A DNA stretch of 38,411 nt, from contig CAZIJP010000006.1 in NCBI GenBank assembly GCA_964539615.1, positions 1 to 38,411 of the forward strand, read 5' to 3'. The DNA comes from CAYRFE01 sp964539615. GTDB lineage: Bacteria > Macinerneyibacteriota > Macinerneyibacteria > Macinerneyibacteriales > CAYRFE01. Numbering within the stretch: position 1 is the first letter of the stretch; each line of letters starts with the position of its first letter. Shown piece after piece: positions 1 to 6,686 of the stretch. The position numbers were made by a program, and so were the translations under genes. The notes beneath the pieces were generated by a model. It was not told where the DNA came from and searched no databases. It was given only the letters and a program-made list of their open reading frames with translations.

Positions 1-915
1 ATACGGCGGAGATATCTTCATGACACGAGCTGTATCCGTTTGTTTTCGATTGTTTTCACGAAGCTTTGTTGCCACATAATCCGTACGAAAGATCTTCACC
101 GCTTCTTTATAGGGTAGCAGCATATATTTCTGCATACCGTCACGTGTTGAAAATATGGCCGGCTTGATATGCGGTTCAACGTCTGCCAGCGTAACGATAC
201 TTTTTTCGGATAAAAAGATAGCCACGCGTTGAATACTATGGGCAAGTTCACGCACATTTCCCTGCCAATCGAAGGAAGCAAGGAAGGAATACACGTCAGG
301 TGTGATCTCGGGAATATGGCCGATATTCTTTTTAAAGAAATACCGCACCAATCCGGGGATATCTTCCTTTCGCTCCCGCAACGGAGGGATATGAATGGCA
401 ATAACATTCAACCGATAATACAGATCTTCGCGAAATAATTTTTTTGCGATCAATTCCTCAAGCGGTTTATTGGTTGCTGCTATGAACCGTACGTCTGCGG
501 TCAAAGTTTTAACACCACCCAGACGTTCATATGTTTTCTCTTGAAGCAAGCGAAGCAATTTCACCTGCAGGGTAAGCGGCAGATCGCCGATCTCATCCAG
601 GAAAAACGTACCTTTGTCGGCAATTTCCACCTTACCGGGCTTTTGCCGCTCCGCTCCGGTAAAAGCACCTTGCTCATAGCCGAACACTTCTGATTCGATC
701 AAATTTTCAGGAAAAGCCGCAGCATTCACAGCCACATATGCGCCGTTCGAACGAGTGCTGTAATAATGCACAAGCTGAGCCGCAACATCCTTGCCGACAC
801 CGCTTTCGCCACGCAATAGTATGGTGGCATCAAAGCGTGCGGTTTTTTTAATAAGCCTGCGTACCTCTCGCATCGGCTCGGAAATTCCTATCAATGACGG
901 CGGGTATGTTTTCAT
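1..915 (-). CDS. sigma-54-dependent transcriptional activator without receiver domain, 3' end cut by window
   Basis: I translated this frame by hand; it stays open to the window edge (305 codons). It is an AAA+ sigma-54 activator that would hydrolyse ATP to open RpoN promoter complexes. Visible motifs: Walker A GESGVGKD (residues 36-43), the sigma-54-contacting loop GAFTGA (83-88), Walker B FFLDEIGD (104-111), sensor region AATNKPLEE (146-154), FREDLYYRL (161-169) and WQGNVREL (217-224, usually WPGNVREL). The last residues look like the start of a Fis-type helix-turn-helix. No receiver, GAF or PAS domain precedes the AAA+ domain, so it resembles PspF in layout. An in-frame TAG lies six codons upstream of ATG 913-915, and no Shine-Dalgarno is visible because a terminator occupies the space. 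Its partner sigma factor, rpoN, is at 18338-19714. Targets are unknown. Confidence 0.93.
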   Translation of the reverse strand, partial: MKTYPPSLIGISEPMREVRRLIKKTARFDATILLRGESGVGKDVAAQLVHYYSTRSNGAYVAVNAAAFPENLIESEVFGYEQGAFTGAERQKPGKVEIADKGTFFLDEIGDLPLTLQVKLLRLLQEKTYERLGGVKTLTADVRFIAATNKPLEELIAKKLFREDLYYRLNVIAIHIPPLRERKEDIPGLVRYFFKKNIGHIPEITPDVYSFLASFDWQGNVRELAHSIQRVAIFLSEKSIVTLADVEPHIKPAIFSTRDGMQKYMLLPYKEAVKIFRTDYVATKLRENNRKQTDTARVMKISPPY

Positions 916-918
916 AGT

Positions 919-943
919 AAAAAAGGGCTGCTAAACAGCCCTT
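919..943 (-). terminator. Rho-independent terminator after the M42 peptidase genes
   Basis: The arms AAGGGCTG (923-930) and CAGCCCTT (936-943) pair around a 5-nt loop. Read on the minus strand, the hairpin runs into a run of T. It lies 3 nt past the stop of the last peptidase gene and ends 3 nt before the start codon of the sigma-54 activator. Confidence 0.85.
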
Positions 944-946
944 CCT

Positions 947-1951
947 TTATTTCCCCAACAATTCTTTCTTTATATCGGCTTCAAGACATTTGACCAACAA
1001 CTCAACGGTATTCTCCACATCGGTTTTTGATAATGTTTCGGAAATGGAGTGAACATACCGCGTCGGGATCGACAATACGCCGGCCAGAATACCGGATTTC
1101 GTCAAATTGATCGCGCCGCCATCGGTCCCGCCGGCTGTTAATATTTCAAGCTGGTACGGTATTTTATTTTTCTCAGCTGTTTTTACTAAAAATTCTTTTA
1201 CTTTTTTAGGCACGAGCAATGATGAATCCGAGATCTTAATGGCAACACCCTTCCGAAGGCCCATCGGCATTTTCGATGATTCAGGCGTATCACCGCTTCC
1301 CGTTACATCAATGGCGATACCGAAATCAGGTTCAATGGTATAGGCTGCCGCTTTTGCTCCGCGCAAACCGACCTCTTCCTGAACGGTAAATACAAAGGCG
1401 ATCTCATTGGCCGTCTTTTTCAATCTTTTTGCAGCTTCGATCATCACGGCACAACCGATACGATCATCCATAGACTTGGCGGTATACAGATCATTCATTT
1501 CTTCAAAATCGGCAATAAAAGCACCGAATTTACCCACGCCGAGCATCTTTTCGGCTTCAGCCTTATCTTTTGCGCCGATATCAATATATAATTTTGAAAA
1601 ATCAATGTCGGCCGGATTTTTGACCGGTTCAACGGCTATCAAACCTTTAACGCCATTTTCAAAAAGAACTCTCTTGTATAAACAACGAAGCGGAGATACG
1701 CCGCCGACAGACGTGCAATAGAGAAAACCGTCTTTGGTGACATGTGTTGTAACGATACCGATCTCGTCCATATGTGCTGCCACCATGATGCGAGCCGCAG
1801 TGCCTTTTTTTGTACAGATCAAATTACCCATAGCATCTTCGGTGATGGTATCGACAAGCCCTGCCATTTCTTTTTTGATGATATCGCGTATACTGTCTTC
1901 TCTTCCCGACGGGCCGAATGCACTAACGACTTTCTGGATCAACGCTTTCAT
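947..1951 (-). CDS. M42 family metallo-aminopeptidase (third of three tandem paralogues)
   Basis: This is a 334-residue dimetal aminopeptidase of the M42 family (FrvX/TET/glutamyl aminopeptidase group), normal in length. Family members remove N-terminal residues from peptides and usually assemble into hollow dodecamers in the cytoplasm. Metal and catalytic residues are visible: H60 and D62 in AAHMDEIG, bridging D162 in SMDDR, catalytic E192 and ligand E193 in QEEVGLRG, D215 in AIDVT and a late histidine in RYVHS. ATG 1949-1951 has AAGGAGG four bases upstream and overlaps the stop of the previous paralogue by 4 nt (ATGA), so the two are translationally coupled. A terminator follows directly. 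The exact substrate class (acidic, hydrophobic or basic N-terminus) cannot be read from the sequence. Confidence 0.93.
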   Translation of the reverse strand: MKALIQKVVSAFGPSGREDSIRDIIKKEMAGLVDTITEDAMGNLICTKKGTAARIMVAAHMDEIGIVTTHVTKDGFLYCTSVGGVSPLRCLYKRVLFENGVKGLIAVEPVKNPADIDFSKLYIDIGAKDKAEAEKMLGVGKFGAFIADFEEMNDLYTAKSMDDRIGCAVMIEAAKRLKKTANEIAFVFTVQEEVGLRGAKAAAYTIEPDFGIAIDVTGSGDTPESSKMPMGLRKGVAIKISDSSLLVPKKVKEFLVKTAEKNKIPYQLEILTAGGTDGGAINLTKSGILAGVLSIPTRYVHSISETLSKTDVENTVELLVKCLEADIKKELLGK

Positions 1952-2979
1952 AATGCCTCCTTAACGGTCTTGATCATTTCAACTGCTAATTTGAGAGTAT
2001 GTTTATAATCTATGGTCGCAAGAATTCCTTTCGGCGCATGAATATAGCGAACCGGGACAGATATTACCATAGCAGGGATACCGCCCTTGGTATGAATGGC
2101 CCCGATATCGGTTCCGCCTGATACGGTGCGTTTGTATTGAAACGGGATCTTGTTTTTCTTTGCAATGGCTTCGGCATGATGGATCAACGAACGGAATCCG
2201 ATCGTGGTCAAGTCCATGAATGATAACGCCGGACCTTTTCGTAGCTCCGTGCTGGGGCTCATGTCTTTTTTCATCGGCACATCACCGGCCGTGGTGCCTT
2301 CGAAAGCGATCACACAATCCGGCTTAACACGTTCTGCCAGTATCGCCGCTCCCCGTAAACCTACTTCTTCCTGTACGGTGAAAACTGCAGTTATATCAAC
2401 ATCATATTTTGCTTTTTTCCCGGCCAGCAATACTTCAGTCATGACCGCACAACCCGCGCGATCGTCAAATGCCTTACCCATTATAACGTCTTCCTGCTCA
2501 ACACACTGCACGTCAAAGACCGCAGGATCGCCGAGTTTGACAACAGCGAGGGCGGCGTCTTTGGATTGCACGCCTATATCGATATACAAGGCATCTGCCG
2601 AGATCGGGCTTCCGCGTTCGCCTTTTTTTTGCAAATGAATTGGTTTTGCACCGATAACACCGGGTATCTTTGCATTACCCACGAGCACTGCCTTGGATAC
2701 AAGCACACGCGGATCGATACCGCCCATGATATGAAATGTCAGTAATCCGCTTTCGGTCACGCTATCGATAAAAAAGCCGACCTCATCCATGTGCGCTACG
2801 AGGAGCACTTTTTTTGCATTTTTTTTGCCGCACTTTTGGGTGACATATAAATTCCCCATAAAGTCGGTCTCGATAGAAGCTGCTACAGATGCAACTTCTT
2901 CTTTGATGCGGTCGCGAATTTCGTTTTCAAATCCAGACACACCGGCCGCATTTGAATATTTTTCAAGAATTTTCAGCAT
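1948..2979 (-). CDS. M42 family metallo-aminopeptidase (second of three tandem paralogues)
   Basis: This is a 343-residue M42 peptidase. The frame is open further upstream to 3111, but that extension would overlap the preceding gene by 139 nt and its translation does not look like family sequence. ATG 2977-2979 has a clear GGAGGT about 8 nt upstream and begins the family-like sequence MLKILEKYSNAAGVSGFE. Motifs: AHMDEVGF, FDDRAGC, QEEVGLRGA, AFEGTTAGD (Glu where the third paralogue has AIDVT) and a late VRYIHAP histidine. The AFEGTTAGD variant resembles the FrvX/glutamyl aminopeptidase side of the family. It overlaps the first paralogue by 7 nt and the third by 4 nt. Active-site differences between the three copies suggest different specificities; this is inference. 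Confidence 0.92.
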   Translation of the reverse strand: MLKILEKYSNAAGVSGFENEIRDRIKEEVASVAASIETDFMGNLYVTQKCGKKNAKKVLLVAHMDEVGFFIDSVTESGLLTFHIMGGIDPRVLVSKAVLVGNAKIPGVIGAKPIHLQKKGERGSPISADALYIDIGVQSKDAALAVVKLGDPAVFDVQCVEQEDVIMGKAFDDRAGCAVMTEVLLAGKKAKYDVDITAVFTVQEEVGLRGAAILAERVKPDCVIAFEGTTAGDVPMKKDMSPSTELRKGPALSFMDLTTIGFRSLIHHAEAIAKKNKIPFQYKRTVSGGTDIGAIHTKGGIPAMVISVPVRYIHAPKGILATIDYKHTLKLAVEMIKTVKEAL

Positions 2980-4019
2980 GATGTGACCTCCTCGTATATG
3001 GTGTCGATCTCGCTGATAAATAGCGCTAACAGCCGCGCAATACGCCGTATATCTTTCATCATCATCGTCTCTACCGTAGTATGCATATAGCGCAAGGGTA
3101 TGCCGATACAAACGGTAGGGATACCTTTACCGGCTATTTGCATCGAAACGGCATCGGTACCACCCGGACGTGCTACAAACTCATTCTGACAGGGTATATC
3201 CCATGCATCGGCTAGTTCTTTTAATTTTTTCGTAAGCCCCGTATGAAAATTCGGGCCGATCGCTATTGCCGGGCCTTTACCCATACCAACAGTGTCGCGA
3301 GTATCACAACCCGGGAAATCACCGAATGTTACATCTATTGCAACGCCGACGGTCGGCTGCAATCCGTATGAGGTCATTATTGCGCCACGTGTGCCAACCT
3401 CTTCCTGGACAGTACCTACGGCATATACATCCCAATTATGTCGCATTTTTTTCAACACCCTAAGTGTTTCGACCACAGCCAGAACACTTGATCGGTTGTC
3501 CATGGCAGGTGCGGAAAATGTTTCATTTTTTAATTCACGGCAAATACCTCTGAATGTAATATAATCACCGACCGAGACCAACGCTCTTACTCGTGATTCG
3601 ATCAGCCCGGTATCAACAAAAAGATCTTCCAACGGTTCTGACTTTGATGCTTCATCCCCTATTTGCAAATGCGGTGGTTTTGAACCGACAATACCATGAA
3701 GGGATTCTTTTGCAAGCACGGTCACTTCCTGACCGACCAATACGCGCGGATCGATCCCGCCGATCGCCACACATCTCAAAAAACCGCCTTCTTCAATACC
3801 GTTAACAAGCAATCCGATCTGATCGATATGAGCGGCAAGCATGATCGAACCTTTGGAGGTCTCGCCTTTTTTCACACCAATGACGTTATTAAAAGGATCG
3901 ATACGCACTTCATTACACAGTTCGGAGAAATACTTTTTCGTCAATACCGAGACGTTGTATTCGTCACCGGAAATTCCGCTCAACTCAGTGAGCGCACGTA
4001 GAACATCAGATGATTTCAC
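2973..4019 (-). CDS. M42 family metallo-aminopeptidase (first of three tandem paralogues)
   Basis: This is a 348-residue M42 peptidase and the promoter-proximal member of the three-gene set. Motifs: AAHIDQIG with metal His and Asp, APAMDNR in place of the usual DDR, QEEVGTRG with the catalytic Glu pair, AIDVT and RYMHT. The start is GTG at 4017-4019, with CAGGAGG 8 nt upstream. The only nearby ATG, inside the Shine-Dalgarno region, opens a frame that stops after three codons. It is divergent from the TPR gene at 4119 and shares about 100 nt of promoter DNA with it. Its sequence differs clearly from the other two copies throughout, so the triplication is not recent. Confidence 0.92.
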   Translation of the reverse strand: MKSSDVLRALTELSGISGDEYNVSVLTKKYFSELCNEVRIDPFNNVIGVKKGETSKGSIMLAAHIDQIGLLVNGIEEGGFLRCVAIGGIDPRVLVGQEVTVLAKESLHGIVGSKPPHLQIGDEASKSEPLEDLFVDTGLIESRVRALVSVGDYITFRGICRELKNETFSAPAMDNRSSVLAVVETLRVLKKMRHNWDVYAVGTVQEEVGTRGAIMTSYGLQPTVGVAIDVTFGDFPGCDTRDTVGMGKGPAIAIGPNFHTGLTKKLKELADAWDIPCQNEFVARPGGTDAVSMQIAGKGIPTVCIGIPLRYMHTTVETMMMKDIRRIARLLALFISEIDTIYEEVTSC

Positions 4020-4047
4020 GTTGTCATCCTCCTGGTTATTTTAACTC

Positions 4048-4076
4048 TTGACACCGTCTTCATTCTATTATAAATA
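4048..4076 (+). promoter_or_regulatory. sigma-70-type promoter for the TPR gene
   Basis: A perfect -35 TTGACA (4048-4053) is followed after 17 nt by TAAATA (4071-4076); TATAAA at 4069-4074 is a 15-nt alternative. Transcription would start near 4083, leaving a leader of roughly 36 nt. It overlaps the opposing promoter. Confidence 0.6.
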
Positions 4077-4089
4077 TTAAATGTGTCAA
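4062..4089 (-). promoter_or_regulatory. sigma-70-type promoter for the M42 peptidase operon
   Basis: On the minus strand, TTGACA (4089-4084) is followed after 16 nt by TAGAAT (4067-4062). The predicted start near 4055 gives a leader of about 36 nt to the GTG at 4019. Its core lies inside the core of the plus-strand promoter. Confidence 0.6.
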
Positions 4090-4118
4090 GTAATTACAAC
4101 ACGATTTAAGGAGGATGT

Positions 4119-5045
4119 ATGATGAAGATGTTTCTGTCCCTTGTAGCCGTATTACTCATTGCGGTAACGATCAAAGCCCAAACACCTACAGAACTGTATA
4201 ACCAAGGTGTCGATCTTATGACCCAACAGCAATATGAACAGGCTATCGAAAAATTTAAAGCAGCAGCCCTTGCTGATGCCAATCACAAAGAATCCCGCCT
4301 TGGTTTAGCTACCGCTTATTTTAAACTCTCCCAATGGGACAATGCCATTATAGCGTTAAAAGAAGTAATGACGCTAGCTCCCGACGATATGGCCGCCCTT
4401 GAAATGCTCGCTAAAGCTCAACTAAATGCAAAAAAATATGCTGATGCTATCATTTCTTTTGATAAATTAATCGCAGTGAAAACTGATAATCCTGACCTGT
4501 ACATGTTTCTTGGGAACAGCGCGGCCGGCAACAAGGATGATGTAAAAGCTGAAAAAGCTTATTTAAAAGCGATCGAACTCAAAACGACAACGGTCAGTGT
4601 CTATCATAAACTCGCCATTATGTATCAAAAACAGAAAAAAATGAAAGACGCTATAGCGATCCTTGAAAAGGCACTTCCTGTAAAAGAAGATCAGAAGACC
4701 TATTACTATCTTGGCAAATTTCTCTATGTTGATAAAGGATTTGTAAAAGCCGAAGAATATCTGAAAAAGGCGTTTGAAATGGATAGTAAAGATGAAGATT
4801 CAGCGTATTATTTAACAAAGACATATATAGAGTTAAAAAAATTCGCCGATGCGGTCACTGTTGGCGAAGCACTGATCACTTTAAAAAAGACCGAACCTAA
4901 GTACTGTGCAGCTCTTGGTGATGCTTACCGCTTAAACGGCGAAAAAGATAATGCCTTAAAAACATATCAGGCAGGCGCACAATATTCAGGCGAATACGGA
5001 ACCTATTGTACGCAAATGATCGATTTCTTGAAAAAACAAAAATAG
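4119..5045 (+). CDS. exported tetratricopeptide-repeat protein
   Basis: This is a 308-residue protein with an N-terminal signal peptide (basic start, hydrophobic core to about residue 17, probable cut after IKA). It has no lipobox, so it is probably periplasmic. The rest is consecutive TPR units, recognisable by repeated A-x-x-x-[FY] and LG-x-A-x-x patterns, such as YEQAIEKFKAAALAD near residue 39. TPR proteins scaffold other proteins; no catalytic motif is seen. The gene is the only clear plus-strand gene in the window. AAGGAGG (4108-4114) lies 4 nt before ATG 4119 and 7 nt before ATG 4122, so the second ATG is equally likely. A strong terminator follows 21 nt after the stop. The partner is unknown; divergence from the peptidase operon hints at shared control. 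Confidence 0.85.
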   Translation: MMKMFLSLVAVLLIAVTIKAQTPTELYNQGVDLMTQQQYEQAIEKFKAAALADANHKESRLGLATAYFKLSQWDNAIIALKEVMTLAPDDMAALEMLAKAQLNAKKYADAIISFDKLIAVKTDNPDLYMFLGNSAAGNKDDVKAEKAYLKAIELKTTTVSVYHKLAIMYQKQKKMKDAIAILEKALPVKEDQKTYYYLGKFLYVDKGFVKAEEYLKKAFEMDSKDEDSAYYLTKTYIELKKFADAVTVGEALITLKKTEPKYCAALGDAYRLNGEKDNALKTYQAGAQYSGEYGTYCTQMIDFLKKQK

Positions 5046-5066
5046 ACCTCTTTAGATCTTACCATA

Positions 5067-5095
5067 AAGCGGGTGCCTCGGCACCCGCTTTTTTT
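5067..5095 (+). terminator. Rho-independent terminator after the TPR gene
   Basis: An 11-bp perfect stem, AAGCGGGTGCC (5067-5077) with GGCACCCGCTT (5080-5090), closes on a 2-nt loop and is followed by T residues to 5095. Minus-strand readout has only three T after the stem, so it serves the plus strand best. It may also act on the convergent QueG-like gene ending at 5149. Confidence 0.92.
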
Positions 5096-5148
5096 AAACA
5101 CTTGATTATATTTTTAGATAACTACTACAGTACTCAACATCGAACTTA

Positions 5149-6084
5149 TCATTGCCGTAACAATACGGCAAGATTTTTCCGTAACAAAGGAATTACATCT
5201 GCAGCAGATTCCGGAGTAAACATTTTTAATTTATCAGACAATCGTTTTGTCATTTCGTCATCCCAATCGCCGCTGAGAATAGCCGATGTTTCTTCTTCAT
5301 TCAATGCTTCCATTTGCTTTGTACGATCGGGTAATGAGGATGTAACCGGACAAGGTATTTGGCACCTCATACATCCTACAAGCGCATTATGCATATCCGA
5401 GGTGATCCACTCTGGAAACGGCTCTGCGCGTTCACTGTGAACCGATAAACATCGTCCGGCATTGATCACGAAACCGTCATCAGGTATGCATTGCGTCGGA
5501 CACGTTGTCCTGCAAATCGCACAATCGACACAAGCATCCATCATCTTTACATCTCGAAAATTATCTTTTTCGAATTCATAATCGGTCAAATAGGCATGTA
5601 ATGTGTGATACGTTCCGAATCCGTCGACATACACCAAATTATTCCTTCCGTACACACCTAATCCGCTTCGAACGGCGATCTGTTTGATCAACATCCCAAA
5701 AGCTTTCTCAATACGCGCAGACTCATTTTTTATGATCTTTTGACGTACCGTTGCATCCAATTGTTCTCGTGTAACCCCGCTTGCATAATACTGCGGTGGA
5801 AGTATTATCTCAGTTCTTTTTCCGTCATGTATAACAGAAATCGAAGCAGGCGGTGTATTCACAGCTATAAGAAGTATTGAACGCGCCTCAGGAAAATTTT
5901 CTGGTATTGCATATTTCGCATCCGAAATATAACTACGCACTATCTCATCATTGGTGATCCTGTTTTGTTCATAGAGGTTATCGATAAACGTTTGCAGTTC
6001 CTGAAAATGTTCAACCGACATCGTGCTGAATCTAAACATGTCATCCGATAAACATGTTATCTCATTGTTCTCACTTGTACTCAT
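5149..6084 (-). CDS. QueG-like protein with double 4Fe-4S cluster domain
   Basis: This 311-residue soluble protein has two ferredoxin-type cluster motifs: C185-x2-C188-x2-C191-x3-C195-P, and C212 with C238-x2-C241-x3-C245-P. The spacing, and the GRNNL...YLTD stretch ahead of the clusters, match the C-terminal half of epoxyqueuosine reductase (QueG) and related 4Fe-4S double-cluster proteins. The local motifs differ from typical QueG, which usually shows a CxxCxxxCP-W-N ending where this has CPVT. I therefore do not assign queuosine synthesis. A redox or cobalamin-dependent reductase role is possible. The start chosen is ATG 6082-6084, preceded by AAAGGGG; an upstream ATG at 6097-6099 overlaps that site. 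The MarR gene lies directly upstream, and a MarR-type palindrome overlaps the promoter. Confidence 0.82.
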   Translation of the reverse strand: MSTSENNEITCLSDDMFRFSTMSVEHFQELQTFIDNLYEQNRITNDEIVRSYISDAKYAIPENFPEARSILLIAVNTPPASISVIHDGKRTEIILPPQYYASGVTREQLDATVRQKIIKNESARIEKAFGMLIKQIAVRSGLGVYGRNNLVYVDGFGTYHTLHAYLTDYEFEKDNFRDVKMMDACVDCAICRTTCPTQCIPDDGFVINAGRCLSVHSERAEPFPEWITSDMHNALVGCMRCQIPCPVTSSLPDRTKQMEALNEEETSAILSGDWDDEMTKRLSDKLKMFTPESAADVIPLLRKNLAVLLRQ

Positions 6085-6108
6085 ATGTTCCCCTTTCATT
6101 ACGTGCAC

Positions 6109-6136
6109 TATGTAACAGCCATCACTTGGACGTCAA
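6109..6136 (-). promoter_or_regulatory. promoter of the QueG-like gene
   Basis: On the minus strand, TTGACG (6136-6131) precedes TACATA (6114-6109) by 16 nt. The -35 box lies inside the palindromic operator at 6125-6138, so repressor binding would block polymerase directly. The -10 is a weak match. Confidence 0.5.
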
Positions 6137-6138
6137 AG
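6125..6138. promoter_or_regulatory. putative MarR operator, copy 1
   Basis: CTTGGACGTCAAAG is an imperfect palindrome of CTTTGAC half-sites with one mismatch pair. The same 14-mer with one base changed occurs at 6597-6610. MarR proteins typically bind such short dyads. This copy covers the -35 box of the QueG-like gene. Confidence 0.7.
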
Positions 6139-6155
6139 TATATTTCGAAAAAAAA

Positions 6156-6584
6156 TTAACTTTCGAAATTATCAAATACTTTTCTCAATAACACACGAAA
6201 CACTTCCTGTTCATCTCTACTGATCCCATTATATTCTTTAGAAATCATTTCTTCTGATATTTTTAAAAACAACGGCTTGAGTAACCGTCCTTTCTCAGTC
6301 AATGAAACAATGGTAAATCGGCGATCAGCTTCATCTTCACAAGTGGTTACATAGCCTTCTTTTACCATTTTTTTAACTAATGTGGTAACAGTAGAGCGAT
6401 CTCTTCGAATTCGGTGAGCAAGCTCGGTCATATGCATATCACCATTTGCATATAACACCGATATAATATCTCCATGTGACGGATAGAAATCATTAATTCC
6501 GTTTTTTTTCAATTCCTGCATTAAATAATCATGCACACGCTCGTGAATCCTTCCGATCAAATATATGCTGTTATCGTGCTGCAT
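6156..6584 (-). CDS. MarR family transcriptional regulator
   Basis: This is a 142-residue winged-helix regulator of normal MarR length. The recognition region includes MTELAHRIRRDRSTVTTLV, followed by a wing (VTTCEDEADRRF) with the DxR feature typical of MarR wings. These proteins are dimers that usually repress their own gene and a neighbour until a small ligand or oxidant releases them. No conserved cysteine pair indicating an OhrR-like thiol switch stands out. ATG 6582-6584 is the only sensible start. It has no Shine-Dalgarno and lies exactly where the promoter predicts transcription to begin, so the mRNA is probably leaderless. Operators 6597-6610 and 6125-6138 suggest that it controls itself and the QueG-like gene. 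Confidence 0.92.
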   Translation of the reverse strand: MQHDNSIYLIGRIHERVHDYLMQELKKNGINDFYPSHGDIISVLYANGDMHMTELAHRIRRDRSTVTTLVKKMVKEGYVTTCEDEADRRFTIVSLTEKGRLLKPLFLKISEEMISKEYNGISRDEQEVFRVLLRKVFDNFES

Positions 6585-6590
6585 GAGAAA

Positions 6591-6619
6591 ATATTACTTG
6601 GACATCAAAGCAATGTCAA
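6591..6619 (-). promoter_or_regulatory. promoter of the MarR gene (predicted leaderless transcript)
   Basis: On the minus strand, TTGACA (6619-6614), a 17-nt spacer and TAATAT (6596-6591) form a near-consensus promoter. The start codon A is at 6584, seven bases after the -10, which is the expected +1. The spacer holds the operator palindrome. Confidence 0.8.
6597..6610. promoter_or_regulatory. putative MarR operator, copy 2
   Basis: CTTGGACATCAAAG differs from the copy at 6125-6138 at one position of 14 and has the same orientation. It lies between the -35 and -10 boxes of the MarR promoter, a classic autorepression position. Confidence 0.72.
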
Positions 6620-6632
6620 GTACTTTAATACT

Positions 6633-6661
6633 AAAAAAAAGGACAGCTAACGCTGCCCTTT
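6633..6661 (-). terminator. Rho-independent terminator after the lipoprotein gene
   Basis: GGACAGC (6641-6647) pairs with GCTGCCC (6652-6658) with one G-T wobble around a 4-nt loop. On the minus strand the stem is followed by eight T. It isolates the lipoprotein gene from the MarR promoter just downstream. Confidence 0.85.
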
Positions 6662-6686
6662 ACAAAAATTGAATTGAACCTGTTTT

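Larger units (their letters stand above)
4047..4090. repeat. perfect inverted repeat between divergent genes
   Basis: The arm CTTGACAC (4047-4054) is matched by GTGTCAAG (4083-4090) with a 28-nt AT-rich spacer. Each arm contains the -35 box of one of the two divergent promoters, so the symmetry may simply reflect that. It could also be an operator for one regulator acting on both genes. Confidence 0.7.

Noticed and set aside
229..438. Plus-strand open frame of 69 codons, and the minus-strand frame at 96-407
   Set aside because: Both lie in wrong frames of the sigma-54 activator, whose own frame is fully open with all AAA+ motifs.
2980..3111. N-terminal extension of the second M42 peptidase to 3111
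   Set aside because: It overlaps the first paralogue out of frame, reads unlike the family, and a good Shine-Dalgarno precedes the internal ATG at 2979.
5006..5440. Plus-strand frame overlapping the TPR gene end
   Set aside because: It runs through the terminator hairpin and antisense to the Fe-S protein gene; no family-like sequence.
5149..6084. Naming the Fe-S protein queG
   Set aside because: Cluster spacing fits, but the second-cluster motif ends CPVT and overall similarity by eye is limited; the context is a MarR regulon rather than tRNA modification.
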